This document shows positions 27,070 through 35,157 of a DNA stretch of 64,000 nucleotides, piece after piece. Each line of letters begins with the position of its first letter. Within the stretch, counting starts at the first letter, position 1. Below the pieces are notes generated by a model. The model was given only the letters and a program-made list of their open reading frames with translations, ran no database searches and had not been told where the DNA came from. This DNA comes from an uncultured Bacteroidales bacterium (lineage in GTDB: Bacteria > Bacteroidota > Bacteroidia > Bacteroidales > UBA932). Location: the NCBI GenBank assembly GCA_944323505.1, contig CALUST010000010.1:98353-162352 (forward strand), given 5' to 3'. The translations under genes and the position numbers were made by a program.

Positions 27070-28344
27070 CTATTGGTTTAATACTAGTTTATACGGAAGT
27101 GTGAATGTTCTTGTCTCGCTGTTCTTTCCCGAGGTGACCTTCATGGTGCCTGTCAGCATCCCGCGTCCCGATGATACGGGGTTTTCGAGACTTTGCCTGA
27201 AATGCATGATGTGGCGGCCGCTCCCGATGAATGTCGATGTGTTGTCGCTTTTGAATTCAACTATGCCCGGAAGGGTGAATGTGACATCGGACACCTCGAA
27301 ATCCTGCTCGGTCCTGGACCTTAGATTGATGGTGACATTCGCGAGCAGCGTGCTGTCCTTGTCCTGTATCACATCTATGACGACTATCCCTGACGGGATG
27401 ACATTGACATCCTTTTCAGTGACATCGAACCTGAGAGTGAAACTGAGTCTTGTCCCCGGGAATGAGTAGCTGATGAGTATGGCGTTGTCATCGGTAGGGT
27501 AGCAGAGGCTGTAGTCGTATGTGAGCACATATCTGTCCCCCTCAGGTCTCAATTCAAGGGAAGTGGCTGTCTCTGATCTGAGCATCGGTGGCTTTGAATA
27601 GGTCAGTGTCCGTCCGTCCAGCATGAGACTGTACTCGAATCTGCCGAGCTCCTTGCTCTCCGGCACAAGCGAAATCTTGGAATACGCGCTTCTGTATGTG
27701 TCCAGCAGGCTTTCGGCCTCTGATTTGCGGACATCATCGAAGAAATACCTGATGAGGGGCTGCAGTTCCTTGATGCCCTCATCGATTTCGGAGATGTCAG
27801 TCAGCGTCTGGTATTCTGACTCAAGTGCAGTCAACTTGCCATACATCTCATTGTCGTATTTCACGAATTCCCTGATGAGACGGTTCCTTTCGGCTTCTGT
27901 GAACGGGTATTGCACATGGTAGATGTAATAGAAAGTCCCGTCTGATTTCCTTTTGTATTTCTCCCAGTATGTGCCTGTGGCATTGGAGAGGGAGATATTC
28001 GTGAGGAACGGCATCTTGGCTGCCGCAGTCTTCAGTTCCGAATTGTATGAAGAGTATATGTTCTCGTTGCCGTCTGTATTGTGCGACTCGGAGAAACTTC
28101 TCTCGACTGATGTGATATTGGATGCTATGGAATTGACGATGTACTGCCTGATGTCGGCAAGGCATTTGTCCTGGGCCTCGTTCAGGTCATCGCTCTGGGC
28201 AAATACCGTAAACCAGTCCTGGTCTGCCGTCATTATCCATGACGGCTTTTTCCCCGATTTTTCCGTCACCTTGTCCTTTGCCGGCGCACTTGTCGCCAAC
28301 TGGAGACATAATAAGCAGAGTAATAATATTTTACAGTATTTCAT
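27070..28344 (-). CDS. Secreted LPP20-like protein with beta-rich C-terminal region
   Basis: This 424-residue protein has a signal peptide (to about residue 22) without lipobox. Residues 30-180 resemble an LPP20-type domain (KPSWIM ... EAQDKCLADIRQYIVNSIASNITSVERS ... GTFYYIYHVQYPFTEAERNRLIREFVKYD), then a helical linker, then a beta-rich half (about 225-424) of unknown fold. It is six bases upstream of the LPP20-like lipoprotein; the two share the same N-terminal architecture and may act as a pair. No enzyme motif is seen. Confidence 0.65.
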   Translation of the reverse strand: MKYCKILLLCLLCLQLATSAPAKDKVTEKSGKKPSWIMTADQDWFTVFAQSDDLNEAQDKCLADIRQYIVNSIASNITSVERSFSESHNTDGNENIYSSYNSELKTAAAKMPFLTNISLSNATGTYWEKYKRKSDGTFYYIYHVQYPFTEAERNRLIREFVKYDNEMYGKLTALESEYQTLTDISEIDEGIKELQPLIRYFFDDVRKSEAESLLDTYRSAYSKISLVPESKELGRFEYSLMLDGRTLTYSKPPMLRSETATSLELRPEGDRYVLTYDYSLCYPTDDNAILISYSFPGTRLSFTLRFDVTEKDVNVIPSGIVVIDVIQDKDSTLLANVTINLRSRTEQDFEVSDVTFTLPGIVEFKSDNTSTFIGSGRHIMHFRQSLENPVSSGRGMLTGTMKVTSGKNSETRTFTLPYKLVLNQ

Positions 28345-28354
28345 AACAAATTTC

Positions 28355-28708
28355 CTATTGGTTGAGCCTTGTCAGGTTATAAGTCACGATTACCATCAGG
28401 ATGAAGATGGCCCCGTTGATGATGATGCATGCCATAGGACCTGCCTTGAATACCCAGAGCAGGATGCTTGCAATGACCAGTACAATAAGGATGACCGATG
28501 TGGCCGTCCTGATGAGGGTAGTCACACGCTCGCTGCCGACAGTCATGCCCATGAGCAGGAGAAGGAGCGGTACAAGCACAACCTCCGTGCTGACCAGGTT
28601 GGCGGTATTGAACCCGATTTTCCACATCAGAAGTCCTGCCAGTGCACACACCACGAGAGAGGTGACTGCCATTATCCACTGGACTGATATCTTATTCTTC
28701 TGTTCCAT
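28355..28708 (-). CDS. Small four-helix membrane protein, unknown
   Basis: This 117-residue protein starts at 28708 (MEQKNKISVQ), chosen because AGGAGG lies six bases upstream; an ATG at 28726 has no such site. It has four predicted membrane segments (WIMAVTSLVVCALAGLLMW, TEVVLVPLLLLLMGMTVG, SVILIVLVIASILLWVF, CIIINGAIFILMVIVTY). No family is recognised. It overlaps the upstream small gene by 17 bases and is part of the ten-gene cluster. Confidence 0.72.
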   Translation of the reverse strand: MEQKNKISVQWIMAVTSLVVCALAGLLMWKIGFNTANLVSTEVVLVPLLLLLMGMTVGSERVTTLIRTATSVILIVLVIASILLWVFKAGPMACIIINGAIFILMVIVTYNLTRLNQ

Positions 28709-28919
28709 TTCCGTCCTCCTTTTCATTTTTGCCGGTGTCTTCTTCCTTATTGTCTTCTGCAGGTGCGGGCTGAGGCTCCGGTTCCCTGCGGGGCTTCACG
28801 TTGGAGCATCGTGCTTCAACATTTCTGGCAAGATCGCGTGTCTTGTCCATCGCTTCCTTGTAGGCGTCAAACATCGCCATATCGGCTGCTGATTTGACCA
28901 AATCGTCTATATTGTTCAT
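28692..28919 (-). CDS. Small charged protein, unknown
   Basis: This 75-residue cytoplasmic protein has a short amphipathic helical N-terminus (MNNIDDLVKSAADMAMFDAYKEAMDKTRDLARN) and a disordered tail rich in Pro, Glu and Asp. No family is recognised. It is kept because it has normal spacing (16 bases after the SPFH gene) and fills the operon without a gap. Confidence 0.6.
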   Translation of the reverse strand: MNNIDDLVKSAADMAMFDAYKEAMDKTRDLARNVEARCSNVKPRREPEPQPAPAEDNKEEDTGKNEKEDGNGTEE

Positions 28920-28935
28920 GGCAGGGTGTATTTAG

Positions 28936-30345
28936 TCAGACTTGTGGCGGTACAGGCGGCATCTGCGGAGGTATAGGCGGAGGCACCATCCCGAATATCT
29001 GTACGAGTTCGGGGACATTGCCCGCCATATCCCAGCCTGCCATGCCCTGTTTCCAGACGTATGTCTGTCTTGTGATCTGTCCTGCTGCAGCCATGGCGGA
29101 CAACTGCTGCATATTGTACGGTCCGGCCTGCTGCCCGTTGATGACGGCGAAGAACTGCGATACAGGAGGTGGCGGAGGCGGTGTCTGGGCGATGTTGTTG
29201 GTCATGTTGCCCATCATGTTGGCCATATTCTGTCCTACGGCTCCTCCCATCATCATTCCTGCCATCAGACCGGCCATGTTCATTCCTCCGTCTCCACCCA
29301 TGGAGGCTCCTCCGCTGCTTCCGAGCTGCCCGAGGCTTTCGGCTGCCTGTCTTGCCACTTCTCCCTGTACATTTATCTGGTGTGCGGCAAGATGCCCTGT
29401 CTCAGTCTCAAGTTTTGTGGCACGCTGAGCCTCTTCACGCTGGCGTGCAAGGGAGTCTTCCATGTGGCTGAGGTTTATGTCCTGCATCCTTGCCATATTC
29501 TCCCTGGCAAGTTGTGCTGCCGCTATCTCGTTCTCTGCCAGGACCCTGTCGCGTGCGCTGGCTGCCGCATTTGCCATGGCGGAATTGATGGTTCTCGTCT
29601 CGTACACCTCGTTGATGGCGTCGTTGTATTCGAGGGAGATGATGTCCAGTCTTTCGAGTGAGATGGCGAATGCCCTGTCAAGGTTTTCCTTCAGGGTGTC
29701 GAAGGCAAGATCCCTTACCTTGTCAGTGTATGAATCCAGGAACTTCACGGCCACCTTCAGATCCATTGAAGATCTGTTGATTATGGGCTTGATGTCGGAT
29801 ATGATGTTCTCCTTGACACTGTCCTTGAGCGAGATGGTATCCATGTATTTCAGATTGTGCGTGTGGAAGAACCTCTCGCAATCTGAAATCTTGAACATGA
29901 CGCGCCCCTTGACATTGATGGTGTATTTGTTTTCAGGGTCGGCATAGTCCTGTATGCCGCATTTCTCGATGAAGAATGAGAACTGGTTCGCAGTAGCGGT
30001 ATTCACGAAATACACGCTTGCGCTGAAAGGGGTGCCTCCGCCGTATCCTGCGCCGATGATGCTTGACAGTACCGGCAGGTTGGCGGTCTCTATCTTGAAA
30101 CTGCGCACCGGACCTTTGATGAACTCCATGTTCTGTCCGGAGCCGTTACCCTGATGATAGAAGAATACGGCTGTCTCACCGGGATCCACGTTCAGCATAC
30201 TGCCGTATCTGATGGCATCGGCCCGGATGCCGTTGCCGTCTTCCCCGTCAGGAGCCCATTTCCATACAAGGTAGTCTTTCTGCGTACATTGGATGACGTC
30301 AGCGACAGCACCTTTCTTTATCTTGTTGCTGTTGAACAGTCCCAT
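28936..30345 (-). CDS. SPFH-domain protein with C-terminal GYF_2 domain
   Basis: This 469-residue protein resembles YdjI-like 'virion core' SPFH proteins: MGLFNSNKIKKG start, IRADAIRYGSMLNVDPGETAVFF and FSASVYFVNTATANQF, then a helical segment (about 260-335) likely to oligomerise. A Gly/Met-rich stretch follows (about 340-390), then PPPPPP, a GYF_2 domain (FFAVINGQQAGPYNMQQLSAMAAAGQITRQTYVWKQGMAGW) and a Pro-rich tail. SPFH proteins scaffold membrane microdomains; GYF_2 domains bind proline-rich partners. It has no own membrane segment and is four bases after the zinc-ribbon membrane protein gene, a plausible partner. Confidence 0.85.
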   Translation of the reverse strand: MGLFNSNKIKKGAVADVIQCTQKDYLVWKWAPDGEDGNGIRADAIRYGSMLNVDPGETAVFFYHQGNGSGQNMEFIKGPVRSFKIETANLPVLSSIIGAGYGGGTPFSASVYFVNTATANQFSFFIEKCGIQDYADPENKYTINVKGRVMFKISDCERFFHTHNLKYMDTISLKDSVKENIISDIKPIINRSSMDLKVAVKFLDSYTDKVRDLAFDTLKENLDRAFAISLERLDIISLEYNDAINEVYETRTINSAMANAAASARDRVLAENEIAAAQLARENMARMQDINLSHMEDSLARQREEAQRATKLETETGHLAAHQINVQGEVARQAAESLGQLGSSGGASMGGDGGMNMAGLMAGMMMGGAVGQNMANMMGNMTNNIAQTPPPPPPVSQFFAVINGQQAGPYNMQQLSAMAAAGQITRQTYVWKQGMAGWDMAGNVPELVQIFGMVPPPIPPQMPPVPPQV

Positions 30346-30349
30346 AATC

Positions 30350-30976
30350 TCAGTCTTTATAAGTTATCAGTTCGCTAGTCTCTGTGTCGGTCACCGTCTT
30401 TTCCGCTCCGGAATCCCTGCTCCCCAGGAGCATTATCCCGGCAACGCTTACAATCAGCGTGGCAGCCATGACTATGCACCATACGACGATGGCATGACGC
30501 CGGTTCTTGTTGTGGGAGTAGACTATGTCCTTCAGTTCGGATGTCGTTGATTCGAGTCTCTCACGCACGGCTTTTGATTCGAAATAATCGTTTTTGAGCA
30601 CACGCATGATGGTCTCTGTCTCGACCATTGCCGCCCTGAATGCGCTTTCGGATTCCTGGTTCTTTTTCCTGTCAATGAACTTCCTTACCAGTGACACTAT
30701 CATGAGGATGAGGAAGAGCCCGGCAATAAGCAGGAACAGATTGCCTCCTGTCAGGAAAGTGACAATCAGCATCACCACGGTGACAATGCCGTACATCAGG
30801 TAGGCGTTGCTGGAGAAATAGGTCCCGAACGATACGGGGGCGATAGTCTTGAGGTTCATCAGACTGACTTCAAGTTCGTTGAGCCAGTCATCCATCTTGT
30901 CATCAATGACAAGTCCGCAGCATGGGCATATTTTCGTGGCGGAAGAGAGTTCTTCGCCGCATTTAGGACATTTCAT
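30350..30976 (-). CDS. Zinc-ribbon membrane protein, unknown
   Basis: This 208-residue protein starts with a zinc ribbon (MKCPKCGEELSSATKICPCCG), followed by an acidic segment, two membrane helices (about 60-105), a charged helical region (about 110-160) and one more membrane helix (about 165-187). The ribbon faces the cytoplasm if the helices are counted as usual. It sits directly before the SPFH gene. A link to membrane-domain organisation is inferred from order only. Confidence 0.7.
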   Translation of the reverse strand: MKCPKCGEELSSATKICPCCGLVIDDKMDDWLNELEVSLMNLKTIAPVSFGTYFSSNAYLMYGIVTVVMLIVTFLTGGNLFLLIAGLFLILMIVSLVRKFIDRKKNQESESAFRAAMVETETIMRVLKNDYFESKAVRERLESTTSELKDIVYSHNKNRRHAIVVWCIVMAATLIVSVAGIMLLGSRDSGAEKTVTDTETSELITYKD

Positions 30977-30997
30977 GGTATTGTGATTTTATCCGGT

Positions 30998-32014
30998 TTA
31001 TTCCACGAGGTTTCCGAGCAGCCATTTGATCATGCTTCTTCCTTTTTCTTCAATGCTCTGTTCAGGCTGCTGCTCGTCTGCATCTGATACATCTACAGGT
31101 ATCTTTGAGGCGATTTCCTTTGCCGCATCGATTTTCATCTTCTGCAGCTCGACATTATCCTCATATTCCCTTTGTGCCTGCTCCTTCTCCCGTTCATACT
31201 GTTCCATCTCCCTCTGGAGCTCGGCGGCCTTCTCGGCATCAAGCTTTGCCTTGATCTGTGTTACCATCGCATCGGCCTGCGGGAACAGCGAACTGTTCGG
31301 GTCTATCTTGATCAGGGTCTTCATGGCCAGGTTGTAGTTCTCCTGCACCATCTGGACCTTGGCTTCTGATATGAGCTTTTTGGCATCCCTGTCTATGCAG
31401 TCAGTGTAGATGTCCACCATCAGCTGTGCCACCTGAGGGTATTCGTCAAGGCTCTCAGGAACTGCAGAGAGTACCTTCAATGCCTCCTCATACCTTGTCA
31501 TCGATGCGAGCGACTCTGCCTTTGCGATGATGGCAGGAAGTCTTCCGGCATAATAGTCAAGGATCTTTGTCCTGACATTGTCCATGAATCTCCTGGTGTC
31601 GACGCTTCTGACGTTGATCTGGTTTATGGCACTGATGACCGCCTTCTGCTCGCTCTGTCCGACACCTTTGCAGACATAGACTTTCTGGTCGACAATGACC
31701 TTTTCAGGGATGTTGAGCACATATACGGCGACTTCCACATCGCAGACGAACTGCGGAGGGGCTGTCGGAGTCGATGCGGAATTGACAAGGTCAGGGACCG
31801 CTGTTATGAGGAAATCCCCGTCCACTGAGGCGAATCCGTTGGCAGTGGTCATGCTGACCAGTTTGCGCTCAAGGGAGTTCGCGGCTGTGGCAGGTATCCC
31901 CGCCAGATCATATTCCACCATTGGTGTCAAAGCAATTTTGCTTTCAGGCTGCTGCGCCATCGCAATGAGCGATGACGCAGCAACAGCTGCAAGTAGGGCG
32001 GCCAGTCTTTTCAT
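30998..32014 (-). CDS. Secreted protein with CsgG-like N-terminus and coiled coil
   Basis: This 338-residue protein has a signal peptide (to about residue 20, AMA) without lipobox. Residues 25-150 look like an alpha/beta domain of the CsgG/LPP20 kind (TTANGFASVDGDFLITAVPDL ... VEVAVYVLNIPEKVIVDQKVYVCKGVGQSEQKAVISAINQIN). Helical repeats of TPR type follow (about 155-245), then a charged coiled coil (about 245-295). No enzyme motif is seen. It is probably a periplasmic adaptor in the ten-gene cluster. Confidence 0.62.
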   Translation of the reverse strand: MKRLAALLAAVAASSLIAMAQQPESKIALTPMVEYDLAGIPATAANSLERKLVSMTTANGFASVDGDFLITAVPDLVNSASTPTAPPQFVCDVEVAVYVLNIPEKVIVDQKVYVCKGVGQSEQKAVISAINQINVRSVDTRRFMDNVRTKILDYYAGRLPAIIAKAESLASMTRYEEALKVLSAVPESLDEYPQVAQLMVDIYTDCIDRDAKKLISEAKVQMVQENYNLAMKTLIKIDPNSSLFPQADAMVTQIKAKLDAEKAAELQREMEQYEREKEQAQREYEDNVELQKMKIDAAKEIASKIPVDVSDADEQQPEQSIEEKGRSMIKWLLGNLVE

Positions 32015-32035
32015 GATATCTTGTGTTTAATCAGG

Positions 32036-32980
32036 CTACAGGTCCTGTCCGAGTACAATCGTGACCTGACCGAGGCCTTTAGTGTACAATTTGCTTGAGA
32101 TGTTGTTTTCTTTCAGCATCCTCACAAGCGGTCTTGTCCAGTATCTGGCATCGACCTGCCTGCCTTCAGGCGTTGTGTTCGGCATTCTCACGCCCCTGAA
32201 TACGAGGATGTTCTCGGATGCGGTGCTCGGGGTCTTCATCCCGCCTGCGGCATTCTCCATCACCCAGTCCTCTATCATGTAGCCGAGGAAGTCGGTACCC
32301 ATGTCTGTGTCGAGATTGAATCCGGCATTCTCCCACACCCTGATCTCAAGCGTTATCTCCCTTCCGTTCTGGAGAATCTCCTTAAAGTATGACTTGAGCT
32401 GTGTCGTGAAGTCGTAGAAATACGATGACACCGCCTCTTCGACGAGGACAGGGATTTCGACCATGTATGTCTTGCCGCTTGTCCCCTGCGCAGATGCCAC
32501 GTCCTTGAGGGAGTATGAGTCAAGTGCCCTCATCTCGAAGGTCAGTGATTTCTGGGGTCCCATCTGGGTGAGATACCAGTTCACCTCAATCCAGATGTCT
32601 GCCTTGGCCACTCTTGACATCTGCTCCCTCGGGGTCTCGGCCATCATGTCTCCCATTGACGAGGTCGTCACGGAATTGAGGGCATTCTCGGTCTCTATGT
32701 TCTTGAGAGTGGACTCAAGATCCACAAGACGGAAGCCCTCGCTTGTCATCTTGTTGTTTATCAGCGAGATGACAGTCTTGAGTTCCGGGCTGTTGATGAG
32801 CGCCGCCCTGTAATCTGCCACATACGAAGTCACGCCGTTGTTCTCGTATGCGTTGAGGAAGCCGTTCGTCTTGCACCATGCATCGCTCGGAATCACCATG
32901 ATTGACGGCAGTGCCGCCTGTCCGAAGGACGGCAGGACACTTGCCGCGATGATAAATATTGATAACAGTATTCTTTTCAT
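32036..32980 (-). CDS. DUF6175-type secreted protein
   Basis: This 314-residue protein has a signal peptide (to about residue 20, SFG). The body matches the pattern I associate with DUF6175: LPSIMVIPSDAWCKTNGF, the TSEGFRLVDLESTLKNIETENAL segment, ADIWIEVNWYLTQMGPQKSLTFEMRALDSYSLKDVASAQGTS, and the ending VRMPNTTPEGRQVDARYWTR. Function is unknown; it resembles periplasmic CsgG-like subunits in overall layout. It is third in the ten-gene cluster. Confidence 0.68.
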   Translation of the reverse strand: MKRILLSIFIIAASVLPSFGQAALPSIMVIPSDAWCKTNGFLNAYENNGVTSYVADYRAALINSPELKTVISLINNKMTSEGFRLVDLESTLKNIETENALNSVTTSSMGDMMAETPREQMSRVAKADIWIEVNWYLTQMGPQKSLTFEMRALDSYSLKDVASAQGTSGKTYMVEIPVLVEEAVSSYFYDFTTQLKSYFKEILQNGREITLEIRVWENAGFNLDTDMGTDFLGYMIEDWVMENAAGGMKTPSTASENILVFRGVRMPNTTPEGRQVDARYWTRPLVRMLKENNISSKLYTKGLGQVTIVLGQDL

Positions 32981-33003
32981 CTCAGTATGTCATTATGCGG
33001 ATT

Positions 33004-33537
33004 CTACTTTGCAAATCCGGAAGTCAGGGACTTCTTTATGCCCTGGTCTACGAGCATCTTGTTCAGGGCGTCGTACTGTACGGTGACGATGACTCCGACC
33101 TTGTAGTTCTTCTTGTCGTATTTGAGTATCTCGTCGTTCCCGGCGGACATTGTCTTGGTGGCATATCTCAGATATGCTCCGCCGTTCTCGAAGAACTTGT
33201 CGAAGAACTCCTTGTAGGTGGTCTCCGCCATGATGTCATCAACAAGCGGCGGGAGAGGGTTGATCCTTTTCTGCGGGTCTCCCGGGATGCCTCTGAAAAA
33301 CGCCCCGTGCACGGCATTCTTGGTGGCCTGGTCGCGGGCGGTGATGATATCCGGGCCGTATGACCATACCTTCACGTTGCATGAGCCTCTATAAGGTGCC
33401 GAGTATGCCTCAAGTTCGTAGTACCACTCGGCTGTGTTCTTGTCTGCCTTTTTCTTTTTCTGTTTCTGCGGGCTGTCTGATGCCACCATTGAGAACGGGA
33501 TCATTACAGCCATCAGAATCATGAGTATCTTTTTCAT
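33004..33537 (-). CDS. Small secreted protein, unknown
   Basis: This 177-residue protein has a signal peptide (to about residue 19) followed by a basic patch (QKQKKKKADKN). The rest (about 38-177) is alpha/beta: CNVKVWSYGPDIITARDQATKNAVHGAFFRGIPG, then NYKVGVIVTVQYDALNKMLVDQGI. The helix with clustered Ala resembles the signature of LPP20-like domains, but no family is assigned with confidence. It lies between the 493-residue protein and the DUF6175 gene. Confidence 0.6.
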   Translation of the reverse strand: MKKILMILMAVMIPFSMVASDSPQKQKKKKADKNTAEWYYELEAYSAPYRGSCNVKVWSYGPDIITARDQATKNAVHGAFFRGIPGDPQKRINPLPPLVDDIMAETTYKEFFDKFFENGGAYLRYATKTMSAGNDEILKYDKKNYKVGVIVTVQYDALNKMLVDQGIKKSLTSGFAK

Positions 33538-33555
33538 AATTGACGTCTGTTGTTC

Positions 33556-35037
33556 CTATTTCACGTTCTTGATGGTCTCTTCCCTGATGAGGAGTCCCGG
33601 ATAGATGCTGTCGGCACCGCTGATGATGGAGAATGTGGTGGCTGTCAGATAGGCATTGCCTTCCTCTGCTGCCTCTTCTGCTCCTGCCACCTCTGCCTCT
33701 ACCTCAGCCTTGTCGGCCTCCTCCTGGCTTTCTGCAGATGCTGCCTCCTCTTCGGCTGCCTTCTTGTCGGCCTCAAGCATCTCGGCCTCTTCCAGAGCAC
33801 CGAACCTGTTGTCCCAGATCTTTCCAGGTACAGGCTTGAGCATACCTACTTTCTTGTATTTTGTCACTCCTGTAGACATGTCCGGCATGAGGACCTCGTA
33901 TCTTGACTTCTCGTTGACACCTTCCTTGAGTCCGATCTTGACATCGACAGTACCGTCCTCATTTACGGCATAGATAGGGACATTGACCTTGAACTCGTCG
34001 TATTCCCTCTGGAGTTCCACGATGGCCTTGTCTATGGCCCTGGTGCAGACTTTCATGAACTGCTCCTGAAGCGGTTTCTTTGAGAATGACTTGGAAGAGA
34101 CGTTCTCAGCAGAGGTTACGGTATGTCCTACGTATGTGAGGGTGAACAGGTCGCTGTTCTCGAAAGCCTCTTTTCTCTTTGCGCGCTCTTCAGGGCTGGT
34201 GGTCTCGTCTACCCAATATTCTGAATAGAAGGTGTTCTCCACGTCCTCATTCCAGTTGAGCCTGTAAAGATAAGTGATGATGTTCACCTTGTATCCTGCA
34301 ATCTCATTGGCTATGGTTCCCACCAGGTTTCCTGCATCGTCCCCAAGTTTCTGGAACGAATTGTCACCAGTGGCAATCGCTGCGAGTCCGCCGAGGATTG
34401 AAAGTCCTGCCTTGATGCCTTTGCTGGCCTTCTCCGAGTTCTCCCCATGGTCGATGAACGTGATGTCGTTGGCGGTCATGAATGTCTTCCCGATGAGTTC
34501 GAAGCCGGCATCGGCAAGCATTGCCTTGCCTCTTGCATCGCTGTCAGCAGCCTCGATGGACTGGAATGATGCGTCATAGTAGCCTCTGTCGACGATGAGG
34601 TCTATATTGAAATTGCCTGTCTCAGGGTCTCTTCCGAACCACTTGGCCACCATCTCCCTTGCAACGGCGTGCTCATCAATAAATGCGCTGAGGTCCTTGA
34701 TGTTAGGGTCTTTCTCGGTGCCTCTGACATTTTCTTTCACTTTCTTTGCCTTGGCGGCGGAACTCTCGATGGCCTTGACATCGAGGTCATGGTTGTTGAA
34801 CTTGTCCGGAGTCTCGATAAACATGAATACCGAGTCGATAGTGGACGCATAGTTGGCATTAGGATGCTGTATCAGGATCTGGTACAGTGAACTTCTCCTG
34901 TACTCGTCGATTTTCTCGTTCTCGAGCACTTTCACTTTTTTTGCTTCGGGAGTCTCTGCCGACACGGAATCAGGCTGCTGCGCAAAGGCAGGAGCAGTGG
35001 CACAAATGAGTGCGATGATAAAAAAATTTTTTTTCAT
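33556..35037 (-). CDS. Large secreted protein with Glu/Ala-rich insert, unknown
   Basis: This 493-residue protein starts at 35037 (MKKNFFIIALICATAPAFAQ), a clean signal peptide; an ATG at 35079 would add 14 residues before it. The mature part is alpha/beta without a recognised family. A stretch at about 414-460 consists almost only of Glu, Ala, Lys, Asp and Ser, dividing GKIWDNRFG from the final NAYLTATTFSIISG segment; it looks like a flexible helix. It is the first gene of the ten-gene cluster and has its own promoter. It may be a periplasmic or surface component. Confidence 0.68.
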   Translation of the reverse strand: MKKNFFIIALICATAPAFAQQPDSVSAETPEAKKVKVLENEKIDEYRRSSLYQILIQHPNANYASTIDSVFMFIETPDKFNNHDLDVKAIESSAAKAKKVKENVRGTEKDPNIKDLSAFIDEHAVAREMVAKWFGRDPETGNFNIDLIVDRGYYDASFQSIEAADSDARGKAMLADAGFELIGKTFMTANDITFIDHGENSEKASKGIKAGLSILGGLAAIATGDNSFQKLGDDAGNLVGTIANEIAGYKVNIITYLYRLNWNEDVENTFYSEYWVDETTSPEERAKRKEAFENSDLFTLTYVGHTVTSAENVSSKSFSKKPLQEQFMKVCTRAIDKAIVELQREYDEFKVNVPIYAVNEDGTVDVKIGLKEGVNEKSRYEVLMPDMSTGVTKYKKVGMLKPVPGKIWDNRFGALEEAEMLEADKKAAEEEAASAESQEEADKAEVEAEVAGAEEAAEEGNAYLTATTFSIISGADSIYPGLLIREETIKNVK

Positions 35038-35124
35038 ATAGTTAATATTGGTATTCCAAATTGCAGGCAATGCTGTCATGACACCGGCTGTGAGGCCTGA
35101 TTGTCAGAAGCATTGCCGATTTTG

Positions 35125-35154
35125 CAAAAGTAGTCAAAAATAATGTAAATCCAA
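35125..35154 (-). promoter_or_regulatory. Promoter of the ten-gene cluster
   Basis: On the - strand TTG (35152-35154), a 19-base spacer and TACTTTTG (35125-35132) fit the Bacteroidota consensus. The -33 element overlaps the region just behind the stop of the peptide transporter (35158), so no separate terminator fits in between. Leader of about 85 bases. Confidence 0.7.
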
Positions 35155-35157
35155 CCT

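Noticed and set aside
29160-29330. Low-complexity Met/Gly and Pro runs as a sign of a wrong frame
   Set aside because: Such linkers between the SPFH part and the GYF_2 domain are usual in this protein type, and the frame continues into a good GYF_2 domain.
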